Shown here: piece by piece, positions 7,526 through 17,403 of the stretch
Position numbering within the stretch: the first letter of the stretch is position 1
Layout: the number at the start of each line of letters is the position of its first letter
Source: Paraburkholderia rhynchosiae
GTDB taxonomy: Bacteria; Pseudomonadota; Gammaproteobacteria; Burkholderiales; Burkholderiaceae
DNA length: 64,000 nt
Direction: 5' to 3'
Assembly: GCF_002879865.1 (NCBI RefSeq)
Contig: NZ_PNXY01000018.1
Coordinates: 1-64,000 of the forward strand
Program-made: the position numbers and the translations under genes
The notes under the pieces: model-generated
The model's input: the letters and a program-made list of their open reading frames with translations, nothing else
What the model was told of the DNA's origin: nothing
The model's database searches: none

Positions 7526-9075
7526 TGAACGCCATCGCAACTTTCGTCTTCGTTCTGTTTTTCATCGGCGTCACGATTCTCGGCTTTATCGCGGCCCACT
7601 GGCGGCGCGGCGATCTCGCCCATCTGGAAGAGTGGGGCCTGGGCGGCCGGCGCTTCGGCACTATCGTCACGTGGTTTCTGCTGGGTGGTGATCTCTACAC
7701 CGCATATACCTTCATCGCCGTGCCCGCGCTGGTATTCGGTGCGGGCGCGACGGGTTTCTTCGCGCTGCCGTACACGATCCTGATCTATCCGTTCGCGTTC
7801 GTCGTATTCCCGAAACTGTGGAGCATCGCGAAACGTCAGGGCTACGTGACGTCGGCGGACTTCGTATCGGCACGCTACGGCAGCCGCATGCTCGCGCTGG
7901 CGATTGCCGTGACCGGCATCCTCGCGACCATGCCGTACATCGCGTTGCAGCTGGTCGGTATCGAAGTGGTGATCGGTGCGCTCGGCTTCGACACGAAGGG
8001 CTTCGTCGGCGATCTGCCGCTGATCATCGCGTTCGCGATTCTGGCCGCGTACACGTACACGTCGGGCCTGCGCGCGCCGGCCATGATCGCGGTGGTCAAG
8101 GACATCCTGATCTACATCACCATCTTCGCCGCGATCATTGTGATTCCGCCGCAACTGGGTGGCTTCGGCCACATCTTCAGCGCCGTGCCGCCAGCCAAAT
8201 TGCTGCTGAAGGCGCCGGACGTGTCGAGCCTGAACGGCTATAGCGCGTATGCGACGCTTGCAGTCGGCTCTGCGCTCGCGCTGTTCCTGTACCCGCATTC
8301 GATCACGGCGGTACTGTCGTCGAAGTCGGGCAATACGATCCGCCGGAATATGGCGATGCTGCCGGCTTACTCGCTGGTGCTCGGCCTGCTCGCGCTGCTC
8401 GGCTTCATGGCGCTTGCCTCGGGCGTGAAGGACATGCCGGAATTCGCGCCGTACTTCAAGGCGTTCGGCCCGAACTTCGCGGTGCCGGCGCTGTTCCTGC
8501 ACTTCTTCCCGTCGTGGTTTGTCGGTGTGGCGTTCGCGGCCATCGGCATCGGCGCGCTGGTGCCGGCGGCGATCATGTCGATTGCGGCAGCGAACCTGTA
8601 CACGCGCAACATCCACAAGGAGTTCGTCAACCGCAATATGACGCACGAACAGGAGACCAACGTCGCGAAGCTGGTCTCCCTGATCGTCAAGGTCGGCGCG
8701 GTCGCGTTCATTCTCGGCCTGCCGCTCACTTACGCGATCCAGTTGCAATTGCTCGGCGGGATCTGGATCATCCAGACGCTGCCTGCGATCGTGCTCGGTC
8801 TGTACACGCGCGTGCTCGACTATCGCGGCTTGCTGCTCGGCTGGGCAGCCGGTATCGCGACCGGTACCTGGATGGCGGCTTCGCTGAAGCTCGCCAGTTC
8901 GATCTTCCCGATTCACCTGTTCGGTATGGCGATTCCGGGCTATGCGGCGGTGTGGTCGCTGATCGTGAACCTGGTGGTGGCCGTCGTGGTGAGCCTGCTG
9001 GTGCGCGCGTTCGGCATGCAGCGCGCCGAAGACCGCACGCGTCCGGAAGATTATCTGGACGTGGTCGAAAGCTAA
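7525..9075 (+). CDS. Sodium:solute symporter (SSS family, monocarboxylate permease-like)
   Basis: The 516 residues form about 13 hydrophobic helices. SSS-family features include GGRRFGTIVTWFLLGGDLYTAYTF near the N-terminus and the helical stretch IGIGALVPAAIMSIAAANLYTRNI. Pairing with DUF3311 points to the MctP-like subgroup, which takes up small monocarboxylates such as lactate, pyruvate or acetate; the actual substrate is inferred only from this. Located in the inner membrane and driven by Na+ or H+. It is the last gene of the operon, with a hairpin terminator at 9140-9180. Confidence 0.88.
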   Translation: MNAIATFVFVLFFIGVTILGFIAAHWRRGDLAHLEEWGLGGRRFGTIVTWFLLGGDLYTAYTFIAVPALVFGAGATGFFALPYTILIYPFAFVVFPKLWSIAKRQGYVTSADFVSARYGSRMLALAIAVTGILATMPYIALQLVGIEVVIGALGFDTKGFVGDLPLIIAFAILAAYTYTSGLRAPAMIAVVKDILIYITIFAAIIVIPPQLGGFGHIFSAVPPAKLLLKAPDVSSLNGYSAYATLAVGSALALFLYPHSITAVLSSKSGNTIRRNMAMLPAYSLVLGLLALLGFMALASGVKDMPEFAPYFKAFGPNFAVPALFLHFFPSWFVGVAFAAIGIGALVPAAIMSIAAANLYTRNIHKEFVNRNMTHEQETNVAKLVSLIVKVGAVAFILGLPLTYAIQLQLLGGIWIIQTLPAIVLGLYTRVLDYRGLLLGWAAGIATGTWMAASLKLASSIFPIHLFGMAIPGYAAVWSLIVNLVVAVVVSLLVRAFGMQRAEDRTRPEDYLDVVES

Positions 9076-9139
9076 GACTCGCGACGAGACTGGGCCGGGC
9101 CGGCTGGCCCGGCTGGCAAGTCTAAAAAACACAGCGAGA

Positions 9140-9180
9140 AACACAATGCCCGCGGACGAAAGTTTGCGGGCGTTTGTGTT
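9140..9180 (+). terminator. Terminator-like hairpin after the symporter
   Basis: AACACAA and GCCCGC on the left pair with GCGGGC and TTGTGTT on the right, with a small internal mismatch and a 12-nt loop; the right arm is T-rich. A second GC-only hairpin, GCCGGGCC-GGCT-GGCCCGGC, lies just upstream at 9094-9113. Confidence 0.55.
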
Positions 9181-9239
9181 TCGGGCGCACTCCAGGGCAC
9201 GATAGCGGGACTGTCTACCAAAGCGTCGTTCGCTCCGCC

Positions 9240-10379
9240 ATGGCTTCTGCCGATTCCCGTACCGTGATTCCGCGCCGCTCGGCGGTGAGCCGCATGGTCC
9301 GCGCGATCACGTCGCCGTACTACCGCTATCGACACGCGAAGGTCCTGCACAGTCTGCGTGTCGGGTTTGCGATGCTGTTCTCGATTCTCGCCACCACCGG
9401 CATCGACATTCCGCACGGCATCTGGTCGTCGGTGACGCTGCTGGTGGTGATTGGGGGTTTGCAGCACCACGGCAATATCCGCAAGAAGGCTGCCGAGCGG
9501 GCGGCGGGCACGCTGCTCGGGGCGTCCATCGGACTTTTACTGATCCTGCAGCAGAATCTGCTCGGCTCGCTGCCGCTCACCTACGTGTTGATGTCGATCG
9601 TCGCGGGGATCTGCGCGTGGTTCGCGATCGGGTCGTCCGGCTATATCGGGCTGTTGACGGCCATCACAATGTGCATCGTCGCGGGACATGGCGACAATGT
9701 GATCGACGTCGGCCTCTGGCGCACGCTGAACGTGCTGATCGGCATTGTGATCGCGCTGGCGTTTTCATTCGCGCTGCCGCTGCACGCGACATATTCGTGG
9801 CGCTACGGGCTCGCGACCAATCTGCGCGAATGCGCGCGAATCTATACGCGCTTGCTGGAAGGCGAGACGATCAGCGCAGAAGAGCAGATCAAACGCTTCC
9901 TGCAAATCAACCGGCGCCTAGTGCAATTGCGTTCGTTGATGCCTTCGGTCGCGAAGGAGATCGACGTGCCGCAAGCGAAGCTTGAGGAAATTCAGCGGCT
10001 GCATCGCTCGGTGTTGAGTTCGCTTGAACTGCTCGCGACGGGTCCGTTGATGCAGGCCGACGCCGCTGCGCGCGCCAGGTATGTCGCACAGTGCGGCGCC
10101 GACGTGCGCGAGGTTCGCGCCATTTTGCTGGCGACGGCGCGTGGCCTGCGTTTTGGCCGCGCGACGCATTTTGGCATTCCGGCGGCCGGAATCCACGCCG
10201 CGTCGCCGCTCGCGCCAGCGCTCGGCGGCGCGGCTCTCAAACTGCCGCTCGACCTGCAAGGACCGTATTGGCTCGGGCAGCGGCTCGCGGAACAGGTGGA
10301 TCGGCTGCGCGCCTTGTTACTCGAGACTGAGCAGAACTGGAACATCGAACGGCATTCGCGGATGTTGCAGAAGGCGTAG
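9240..10379 (+). CDS. FUSC-family inner-membrane transporter
   Basis: A 379-residue protein. The N-terminal half has five or six hydrophobic helices in the FUSC/YccS pattern (LRVGFAMLFSILATTGIDIP, GIWSSVTLLVVIGGLQHHGN, RAAGTLLGASIGL). The C-terminal half is a soluble helical domain. Family members are aromatic-acid or fusaric-acid efflux components, but many are uncharacterised. ATG 9240 was preferred because the residues before it are not membrane-like and it places the first helix near residue 40, as in relatives. It stands alone between a terminator and a convergent VOC gene. Confidence 0.8.
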   Translation: MASADSRTVIPRRSAVSRMVRAITSPYYRYRHAKVLHSLRVGFAMLFSILATTGIDIPHGIWSSVTLLVVIGGLQHHGNIRKKAAERAAGTLLGASIGLLLILQQNLLGSLPLTYVLMSIVAGICAWFAIGSSGYIGLLTAITMCIVAGHGDNVIDVGLWRTLNVLIGIVIALAFSFALPLHATYSWRYGLATNLRECARIYTRLLEGETISAEEQIKRFLQINRRLVQLRSLMPSVAKEIDVPQAKLEEIQRLHRSVLSSLELLATGPLMQADAAARARYVAQCGADVREVRAILLATARGLRFGRATHFGIPAAGIHAASPLAPALGGAALKLPLDLQGPYWLGQRLAEQVDRLRALLLETEQNWNIERHSRMLQKA

Positions 10380-10533
10380 GCGGCGTGCCGCACGATTTTG
10401 TCGGTCGCTGGAGCTAGCAGGGCTGACGGAACTGGTTGCCACCTGCGTCGCGGATAGGCCGCTTACGGGTGCCGCCGCCAAACGCCGGCCGCTCGTACGG
10501 CTGTCACCGCAGTTCACCGCCGCTCACCGCAGC

Positions 10534-10950
10534 TCAGTCATGCGGCAGCGTCACCATCCACATCAGACCGAAGCGGTCCACTGCCATCCCGAAGCCTTTG
10601 CTCCAGAACGTCTCGCCCCAAGGCATCACGACCTGGCCGCCGTCCGCGAGCGCGTTGAAGTATTTTTGCGCGGATGCCGTATCGTCCGCCGTCAGCGACA
10701 GACTGAAGCCGCTCATGGGCTTGGCGTCCGGATCGCAATTGCCGTCGGACGCCATCCATTGGGTGGAACCCATCTGGACGTTCGCGTGCATGATCTTATC
10801 TTCGACGCCGGCACGCGGCTGGTTTTGCTGGTCGGGCGGCGCGTCCCTGAAGCGCATCATGGACGTGACTTGAGCGCCGAGGTGCTGACGGTAATAATCG
10901 AGCGCTTCTTCGCAGCGGCCGTTGAAAAATACGTAGGGTTGAACTTCCAT
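10534..10950 (-). CDS. VOC-family (PhnB/glyoxalase-like) protein
   Basis: A 138-residue protein of the vicinal-oxygen-chelate fold with two beta-alpha-beta-beta-beta modules: VQPYVFFNGRCEEALDYYRQ at the start and GFSLSLTADDTASAQKYFNAL in the middle, ending in DRFGLMWMVTL. This PhnB-like subgroup is annotated as 3-demethylubiquinone methyltransferase-like, but catalysis is unproven. Two ATGs are adjacent; GGGAG sits 3 bp before the first and 6 bp before the second, so the second (10950) was chosen. A second VOC gene of this kind lies at 55.3 kb. Confidence 0.82.
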   Translation of the reverse strand: MEVQPYVFFNGRCEEALDYYRQHLGAQVTSMMRFRDAPPDQQNQPRAGVEDKIMHANVQMGSTQWMASDGNCDPDAKPMSGFSLSLTADDTASAQKYFNALADGGQVVMPWGETFWSKGFGMAVDRFGLMWMVTLPHD

Positions 10951-11170
10951 CATCGTCTCCCGAAATATGGAACTGTGACACCTCGCTGCCGGACGGCAAA
11001 CTGAGCGCAGGCGTGCTGACCATTTTAGGCAACGGTTTTGGGCTAATTGTGACTTTGTGTCGTGAGGAAAAGACGCTCAGCAGCAGCGGCTCAGTGAGCG
11101 GGCTCAGCGGCTCGGGTCAGCAGGTCTGCTAAGGGGGCTTGCTGAGTGGCCTGACTGAGCGGCCTGACTA

Positions 11171-11214
11171 AGCGGGCAGACCAAGCGGGCAGACCAAGCG
11201 GGCAGACCAAGCGG
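11171..11214. repeat. 13-bp tandem repeat, 3.4 copies
   Basis: The unit AGCGGGCAGACCA occurs at 11171-11183, 11184-11196 and 11197-11209 without mismatch, then begins a fourth time (AGCGG). More degenerate versions precede it. It lies outside any gene. Confidence 0.95.
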
Positions 11215-11241
11215 CCCGTCATAAAAACGCACCGTAAACCG

Positions 11242-11277
11242 CCCGTGGCCCCGAACCGTGAGGTTCGGGGCCACGGG
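11242..11277 (-). terminator. 16-bp perfect hairpin downstream of tal
   Basis: CCCGTGGCCCCGAACC (11242-11257) pairs fully with GGTTCGGGGCCACGGG (11262-11277) around a 4-nt loop. It lies 32 bp past the tal stop on the minus strand. The nearest T-run (CGTTTTTATG on that strand) is about 13 nt beyond the stem, so it is either an imperfect terminator or an mRNA-stabilising structure. Confidence 0.6.
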
Positions 11278-11309
11278 TTGCAGCCGCATGCGTCGACGGC
11301 TGGAGCCGT

Positions 11310-12263
11310 TTAACGCAGCGCTTCAATCAGTTTTTCGAGCTTGACTGCGTCCGCTGCAAACGCACGGATGCCTTCGGCGAGCTTTTCGGTCGCCATGGCT
11401 TCGTCGTTGACGAGGAAGCGGAACGACGCTTCGTCGACCGGCACGCGCTCGATGTCCGCGTCCTTCGCGCTGTCCGGCGAGAGCTTGCGCTCCACCTTTT
11501 CAGTGCTTTCGTGCAGCTTTTGCAGCAGATCCGGGCTGATGGTCAGCAGGTCGCAGCCGGCCAGTTCCAGAATCTGACCAGGCGTGCGGAAGCTCGCGCC
11601 CATCACCTCGGTCTTGTAGCCGAATTTTTTGTAGTACGCGTAAATGCGGCGCACGGACTGGACGCCGGGATCGTTCGCGCCGCCGTCTTTCGCTTCATCC
11701 CACGCACTGCCGGCGTTTTTCTTGTACCAGTCGTAAATGCGGCCGACGAACGGCGAGATCAGCTTCGCGCCCGCGTCGGCGCAGGCCGCGGCCTGAGCGA
11801 GCGAGAACAGCAGCGTCATGTTGCAGTTGATGCCTTCTTTCTGCAGCACTTCGGCCGCGCGGACACCTTCCCACGTGGAAGCCAGTTTGATCAGCACGCG
11901 TTCGCGGTCGATGCCGTGGTCCTTGTACAGCGCGATCAGTTCGCGGCCCTTGGCGATCGAGGCCTGCACGTCGAACGACAGGCGCGCATCCACTTCCGTC
12001 GACACGCGGCCGGGGATGATCTTGAGGATTTCGGTGCCGAATGCGATCAGCAACTGGTCAATGATCGCGCCCAACGGCTTCGACGCATGATCCTTCACCG
12101 TTTTTTCGAGCAGCGGCCGGTAGTCGTCTTTCTGCACGGCCTTCAGGAGCAGAGACGGATTGGTGGTCGCGTCCTGCGGCTTGTACTGCGCGAGTTGCTG
12201 GAAGTCGCCGGTATCGGCCACGACTGTGGTGTATTGCTTGAGTTGATCGAGTGCGGTTGTCAT
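11310..12263 (-). CDS. tal: Transaldolase
   Basis: At 317 residues this is a full-length class I transaldolase (TalB type). It moves a dihydroxyacetone unit between sedoheptulose-7-phosphate and glyceraldehyde-3-phosphate in the non-oxidative pentose phosphate pathway. Visible landmarks are DATTNPSLLLKA near the N-terminus, RVLIKLASTWEG holding the Schiff-base lysine, and CNMTLLFSLAQA. Start ATG 12263 (MTTALDQLKQYTTVVADTGD) is chosen over an upstream extension that is Arg/Pro-rich and not family-like. It appears to be a single-gene unit with a strong hairpin after it. Confidence 0.96.
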   Translation of the reverse strand: MTTALDQLKQYTTVVADTGDFQQLAQYKPQDATTNPSLLLKAVQKDDYRPLLEKTVKDHASKPLGAIIDQLLIAFGTEILKIIPGRVSTEVDARLSFDVQASIAKGRELIALYKDHGIDRERVLIKLASTWEGVRAAEVLQKEGINCNMTLLFSLAQAAACADAGAKLISPFVGRIYDWYKKNAGSAWDEAKDGGANDPGVQSVRRIYAYYKKFGYKTEVMGASFRTPGQILELAGCDLLTISPDLLQKLHESTEKVERKLSPDSAKDADIERVPVDEASFRFLVNDEAMATEKLAEGIRAFAADAVKLEKLIEALR

Positions 12264-12743
12264 GTTCGAGCCTTCAGGGCGCGTGCGCCATGGTTCAGGA
12301 GAATGAGGTCGCCGCCGGACCGAAAAACCGGTCTTCGGCGGCCGCGAGTTACGCTGCAGCACTGTCCCGATGTTGCCGGGAAACGCTGACGGATGCTTCT
12401 ATTTTATGGCGGATCGTCTGATGCAGTATTGACAGTTGGCAGCGGCAATCCGTTCACGGCGATTCGGCAGCGATTTGAGGCGTCGGGTTCCGCGCAGGTT
12501 AAAGCGCGCGGGCGCGGCTGCGCCGCTAGATGCGACGCATGAGGCAACGGCGCTTGCGAGTGCTGTGCCATGCAACGGTGCTTAGCATGCGCCGCGTCAA
12601 AGGCACCGAATCGCCGCATACCGCAACGGTCCGTGCCGTGCGTCGCGCCATGCAACGGCGCTCGTCCAACGCCGCATCACGCAACGGCGCCTGCCGCGCG
12701 CCGGGCGGCGTCCGGCGTGCACCATACCGCGTCCACCGCCCCC
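12264..12743. other. Repeat-bearing intergenic region between tal and benE
   Basis: No supported gene. The stretch 12540-12700 contains five copies of a GCAACGG(C/T) core, often as CATGCAACGGCGCT, spaced 26 to 47 bp apart (near 12545, 12573, 12620, 12653 and 12681). Several copies also contain the inverse element CGTTG or GGCG nearby. Short open frames across it are arginine-rich and look like by-products of the repeats. Confidence 0.6.
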
Positions 12744-13964
12744 TCATGCCCGCCGCGCGTTCAGCACGACTTGCGTCAGCACGCCCGCCACTAGCCCCCA
12801 GAACGCCGAGCCGATGGACAGCAGCGTCAAGCCCGACGCCGTCACCATAAATGTAACCAGCGCCGCCTCGCGCTGCTTTACGTCCTGCATTGCGTTGGCG
12901 AGGCCGCTCATGATCGAGCCGAACAGCGCGAGCGCTGCGACCGACACAACCAGTTCGCGCGGAAACGCCGCGAACAGCGCCGCAATCGTTGCACCGAAAA
13001 CGCCGGCGATCAGGTAGAAGATGCCGCACCACACCGCGGCTGTGTAGCGCTTGTCGCGGTTTTCATGCGCTTCCGGCCCGGTGCAGATCGCCGCGGTGAT
13101 GGCGGCTAGGTTGATGCCGTGCGAGCCGAACGGCGCCAGCACCAGCGACGCAATGCCGGTTGTCGAAATCAGCGGCGCGGAAGGCGTGGCATAGCCGTCC
13201 GCGCGCAGCACGGCGATGCCCGGCACGTTCTGCGACGCCATTGCGACCACGAAGAGCGGAATGCCGATGCTGATGCAGGCGGCCAGCGAGAACGCCGGCA
13301 TCGTGAACACCGGATGCGCGAGCGCCACCTGAAAGTGACTGAAATCCAGCAGTCCGAGTGCGCCTGCGGCGATGGTGCCGGCGATCAGCGTCATCGGAAT
13401 GGCATAACGCGGCGCGAGGCGTTTGACGATCAGGTACGTGAAGAACATCGTCAGCACGAGCGCCGTCTGGAACTGCGCAGCGCGGAATATCTCGATGCCG
13501 ATCTCGAACAGGATGCCCGCCAGCAATGCCGCGGCGATGCCCGCAGGAATTTTCTTCATCAGCGTATCGAACCAGCCTGTCAGGCCGACCACCGTCAACA
13601 GTAGCGCGCAGACGACAAACGCACCAATCGCCTCGGCGTAAGCCACATGCGGCAGCGACGACACCAGCAGCGCCGCGCCGGGCGTCGACCAGGCAATCAC
13701 GATAGGTGCGCGAAAACGCAGCGAGAGCCCGATCGTGCACACGGCCATGCCGATCGACAAGGCCCAGATCCACGATGAAATTTGCGCATTCGTCAGATGC
13801 GCGGCCTGGCCGGCCTGGAACATCAGCACGAGCGAACTGGTGTAGCCCGTCATCATCGCGACGAAGCCCGCGACGATGGTGGACAGCGACGTGTCCGCGA
13901 GCGGATTGAAACGGCCAGGAGGCACGCCGGCAGGGGACAATTCAGGCGATGACGAGCGGCTCAT
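12744..13964 (-). CDS. benE: Benzoate/H+ symporter family transporter (BenE)
   Basis: The 406 residues form about 12 membrane helices with the BenE pattern: IVAGFVAMMTGYTSSLVLMF at the start, VIAWSTPGAALL, IPAGIAAALLAGILFEIG and FGSHGINLAAITAAICTG. BenE proteins import benzoate by proton symport in the inner membrane. No benzoate catabolic genes are beside it, so the aromatic substrate is inferred from family only. The start gives a short proline-rich cytoplasmic lead before helix 1. The next gene on the same strand ends 40 bp upstream, so read-through from the MoxR/VWA pair is possible. Confidence 0.88.
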   Translation of the reverse strand: MSRSSSPELSPAGVPPGRFNPLADTSLSTIVAGFVAMMTGYTSSLVLMFQAGQAAHLTNAQISSWIWALSIGMAVCTIGLSLRFRAPIVIAWSTPGAALLVSSLPHVAYAEAIGAFVVCALLLTVVGLTGWFDTLMKKIPAGIAAALLAGILFEIGIEIFRAAQFQTALVLTMFFTYLIVKRLAPRYAIPMTLIAGTIAAGALGLLDFSHFQVALAHPVFTMPAFSLAACISIGIPLFVVAMASQNVPGIAVLRADGYATPSAPLISTTGIASLVLAPFGSHGINLAAITAAICTGPEAHENRDKRYTAAVWCGIFYLIAGVFGATIAALFAAFPRELVVSVAALALFGSIMSGLANAMQDVKQREAALVTFMVTASGLTLLSIGSAFWGLVAGVLTQVVLNARRA

Positions 13965-14004
13965 GCAAATGCTTTCTTATCGTTGAGGGTAGAGCGTGAC
14001 CGGA

Positions 14005-15180
14005 CTATTTGCTCAGCATGCGCATGGCGGATTCGAGCCCGGCGAGCGTGAGCGGGTACATGCGGTGGCCGAGCACTTCGCGGATCGCGCTGACGGACTG
14101 GCGGTAGGCCCACAAGCCTTCCGGTTCGGGATTGAGCCACGCATGATGCGGGAAGTGATCGGCGAGGCGGCGCAGCCATACGGCGCCGGCTTCGGCATTG
14201 TTGTATTCCACTGAGCCGCCCGGCTGCAGCACTTCGTAGGGACTCATCGTCGCGTCGCCGACGAAGATCAGCTTGTAGTCGGGCGTGAATTTGTGCAGCA
14301 CGTCCCACGTCGGCATGCGCTCCGCGTGGCGGCGGCGATTGTTTTTCCACAGGAAGTCGTACACGCAGTTGTGGAAGTAATAGAACTCGAGGTGCTTGAA
14401 CTCGGCCTTCGCGGCGGAGAACAGCTCTTCGGTGCGCTTGATGTGATCGTCCATCGAGCCGCCTACGTCCAGCAGCATCAGCACCTTCACCTTGTTGTGC
14501 CGCTCGGGCACCATCTTCAAGTCGAGCCAGCCGGCGTTCGCGGCCGTGCTGCGGATCGTATCGGGCAGATCGAGTTCTTCGGCCGCGCCTTCGCGCGCGA
14601 AGCGGCGCAAGCGGCGTAACGCCACCTTGATGTTGCGCGTGCCGATTTCGACCTGGTCGTCGTAATCGCGATAGGCGCGCGCCTCCCACACTTTCACTGC
14701 CGTGCGGTTGCCCGCCGAGTCGCCGCCGATGCGCACGCCTTCCGGGTTATAGCCGCCATTGCCGAACGGCGAGGTGCCGCCCGTGCCGATCCATTTGTTG
14801 CCGCCTTCGTGACGCTCCTTCTGTTCGTCGAACAGTTGCTTCAGGCGTTCCATGAGCTTATCGATGCCGCCCATGGCTTCGATCTGCGCTTTTTCTTCCG
14901 GCGACAGATCGCGTTGCAGCTTCTTTTTCAACCAGTCGAGCGGGACATCGAATGCGAGTTCCGAGGTCTGCGCGACGCCGTTGAAATACGCGCCGAACGC
15001 CTGGTCGAACTTGTCGAAGTACTGCTCGTCCTTCACGAGCGTCATGCGCGCGAGGTAATAGAACTCGTCGAGCGACGGCGCGATGACGTTGGCTTTGAGC
15101 GCCTCGAGCAGCGTCAGGTATTCCTTCACCGACACGGGCAGCTTCGCGGCGCGTAGCGAGTAGAAGAAGTCGATCAGCAT
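14005..15180 (-). CDS. VWA-domain CoxE-like protein
   Basis: A 391-residue protein with a C-terminal von Willebrand A domain. The metal-ion site DVGGSMDDH begins near residue 238 and has the expected D-x-G-x-S form. The N-terminal 200 residues are helical and hold a Gly-rich loop (GTGGTSPFGNGG). CoxE-like VWA proteins work with MoxR AAA+ ATPases as chaperones that activate or insert metal centres; its MoxR partner starts 63 bp upstream. A good ribosome site (AGAGGA) precedes the ATG. No signal peptide, so it is cytoplasmic. Confidence 0.85.
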   Translation of the reverse strand: MLIDFFYSLRAAKLPVSVKEYLTLLEALKANVIAPSLDEFYYLARMTLVKDEQYFDKFDQAFGAYFNGVAQTSELAFDVPLDWLKKKLQRDLSPEEKAQIEAMGGIDKLMERLKQLFDEQKERHEGGNKWIGTGGTSPFGNGGYNPEGVRIGGDSAGNRTAVKVWEARAYRDYDDQVEIGTRNIKVALRRLRRFAREGAAEELDLPDTIRSTAANAGWLDLKMVPERHNKVKVLMLLDVGGSMDDHIKRTEELFSAAKAEFKHLEFYYFHNCVYDFLWKNNRRRHAERMPTWDVLHKFTPDYKLIFVGDATMSPYEVLQPGGSVEYNNAEAGAVWLRRLADHFPHHAWLNPEPEGLWAYRQSVSAIREVLGHRMYPLTLAGLESAMRMLSK

Positions 15181-15242
15181 GCTGGGTCCTCTGCGGCGGC
15201 GGGTGCGCGGGACGGGGCGCTCATCCGCGGTGGCTCATGGCT

Positions 15243-16085
<843 letters not shown>

Positions 16086-16440
16086 GGTGAGATGCTCGTT
16101 GGGCGGAAAAAAACCCAGTATAAGTCAGAAGCCCTGTTGGCCTGAAACCGGCTCGCGTAAGGTTCCACCCGCGGTCGCGCGAGCGCCGCCAGGCCCCGCG
16201 ACGTGCGGGAAAAGGGCCGCAAAATGGCTTGTCGCACGCGGCCCGCGGCCATAACCTCGCGCGCTCGCCACGGCCGCCCGCGGCGGCCCGCCGCGCCGCG
16301 GGCCCCGCGCGGTGGACGTTTGGCGCGGCGTCGCGGTACAATTAGCCCGATTTTTTTGGCCTGCGTGGCTCCAATAAGAATAACGGCGCGGGCCGTTGCC
16401 TTTTTGGGCGCCCGTTTCCCTTCAAGCCAGGTTACATGCT
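16086..16440. other. Divergent intergenic region with a GC-rich core
   Basis: It holds promoters for moxR (minus) and the cytochromes (plus). From 16240 to 16325 it is almost pure G/C with overlapping short palindromes of CCGCGG and GGCCGCC type. No gene is supported. Confidence 0.5.
16313..16342 (+). promoter_or_regulatory. Probable promoter of the cytochrome c genes
   Basis: TGGACG (16313-16318) and TACAAT (16337-16342) are 18 bp apart, each with one or two departures from consensus, followed by a T-run. This would give a 5' leader of about 90 nt before the ATG at 16441. Confidence 0.4.
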
Positions 16441-16809
16441 ATGAATAAATTCGTCGGCAAACACGTCGTGATCGCAGCGCTGTCGGTGCTCGCGGGCTAT
16501 GCGGCCAGTGCGCAGGCAGCGGATGTCGTCGGCAACGCGAAAGCGGGCCAAGGCAAGGTCGCGATGTGTATTGGCTGCCACGGCATCCCTGAATATCGCA
16601 CGGCTTACCCTGAGGTCTACCGCGTGCCCATGCTCGGCGGCCAGAATCAGGCGTATCTCCAGAACGCCCTGCGCGGCTACAAGAAGGGCGACCGCCATTT
16701 CGAAACGATGCACGCGATCACCGCGTCGCTATCGGATCAGGACATCGCTGACATCGCTGCCTACTATGCGGCGCAAAATTCCTCATCGAAGAGCAATCCC
16801 GACAAGTGA
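16441..16809 (+). CDS. Small class I cytochrome c (periplasmic)
   Basis: A 122-residue protein with a Sec signal peptide (cleavage likely after AQA, about residue 25). One heme c site, CIGCH, follows near residue 40, with a candidate axial Met downstream (METMH region). It resembles cytochromes of the c553/c4 single-domain type that carry electrons in the periplasm to terminal oxidases. A second cytochrome c gene starts 58 bp later, so the pair together may act like a split di-heme c4. ATG 16441 directly begins the signal sequence. Confidence 0.88.
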   Translation: MNKFVGKHVVIAALSVLAGYAASAQAADVVGNAKAGQGKVAMCIGCHGIPEYRTAYPEVYRVPMLGGQNQAYLQNALRGYKKGDRHFETMHAITASLSDQDIADIAAYYAAQNSSSKSNPDK

Positions 16810-16867
16810 TCGGCTGCGGTTATCCATCCAGTCACTCGGCTATTAAATTCGCGGGATAGGAGAATTC

Positions 16868-17251
16868 ATGAATAAGCCCCAACAGGCACTCCTCACGGCG
16901 TTCAAGGCTGCATGCGCGTCAGCGGCGGTATTCGCTCTGCTTGCAGCGAGCGTCGCGCAGGCGGCTGACGCCGGCAACGGCAAGGTGCTCTCAGAGAGCC
17001 ACAACTGCGCGGCATGCCATGGCGCGAACCTCAACAAACCGGTGAGCCCGGAATATCCGAAGCTCGCCGGTCAGCACGCCGATTACATTTACTGGGCGCT
17101 GCGTCAATATCAGATGGGCAACGGCAACCCGCACCTCGGTCGCAACAACGCGATCATGCAGGCACAGGTGCAAAGCCTGTCGCAGGGCGACATGAAAGAC
17201 ATCGCGGCTTATATCGAGTCGCTGAACGGCGATCTGGTGCAGAAGAAGTAA
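16868..17251 (+). CDS. Small class I cytochrome c (periplasmic), second of pair
   Basis: A 127-residue protein with a Sec signal ending near SVAQA (about residue 32), a single CAACH heme site near residue 49 and the conserved YPKLAGQHADYIYWALRQY stretch of c4/c553-type cytochromes. A ribosome site (GGGATAGGAGAATTC) precedes the ATG. It sits directly downstream of the first cytochrome and ends at a good terminator, so the two form a closed operon for periplasmic electron transfer. Confidence 0.9.
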   Translation: MNKPQQALLTAFKAACASAAVFALLAASVAQAADAGNGKVLSESHNCAACHGANLNKPVSPEYPKLAGQHADYIYWALRQYQMGNGNPHLGRNNAIMQAQVQSLSQGDMKDIAAYIESLNGDLVQKK

Positions 17252-17290
17252 GCGCGCCGCGCCGTAAGCGCGTTTGTGTGAGACTGAACG

Positions 17291-17320
17291 ACACCCTGCT
17301 TCGGCGGGGTGTTGTGTTTT
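17291..17320 (+). terminator. Rho-independent terminator of the cytochrome operon
   Basis: A 9-bp stem (17291-17299 with 17304-17312, one G-T pair) carries a TTCG tetraloop and is followed by TGTGTTTT. It is 40 bp after the cytochrome stop. Confidence 0.8.
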
Positions 17321-17403
17321 CAGGGCGTGTTTTTTGAAGCGTGCGTTTGTGGCCAGATGCGCCGTCAATCCGCTTTCGGTCTCGCGCCGTCAGTCGCCCG
17401 CCG

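Larger units (their letters stand above)
10951..11309. other. Intergenic region with repeats between VOC gene and tal
   Basis: No gene is seen. From about 11080 the sequence becomes repetitive, with degenerate copies of a CTGACTGAGCGG-like unit leading into an exact 13-bp tandem repeat, then the strong hairpin at 11242-11277. Confidence 0.6.

Noticed and set aside
7507..9144. Antisense open frame opposite the symporter gene
   Set aside because: Composition is extreme (Arg/Asp/Gln/His) and there are no motifs; explained by hydrophobic codons read on the other strand.
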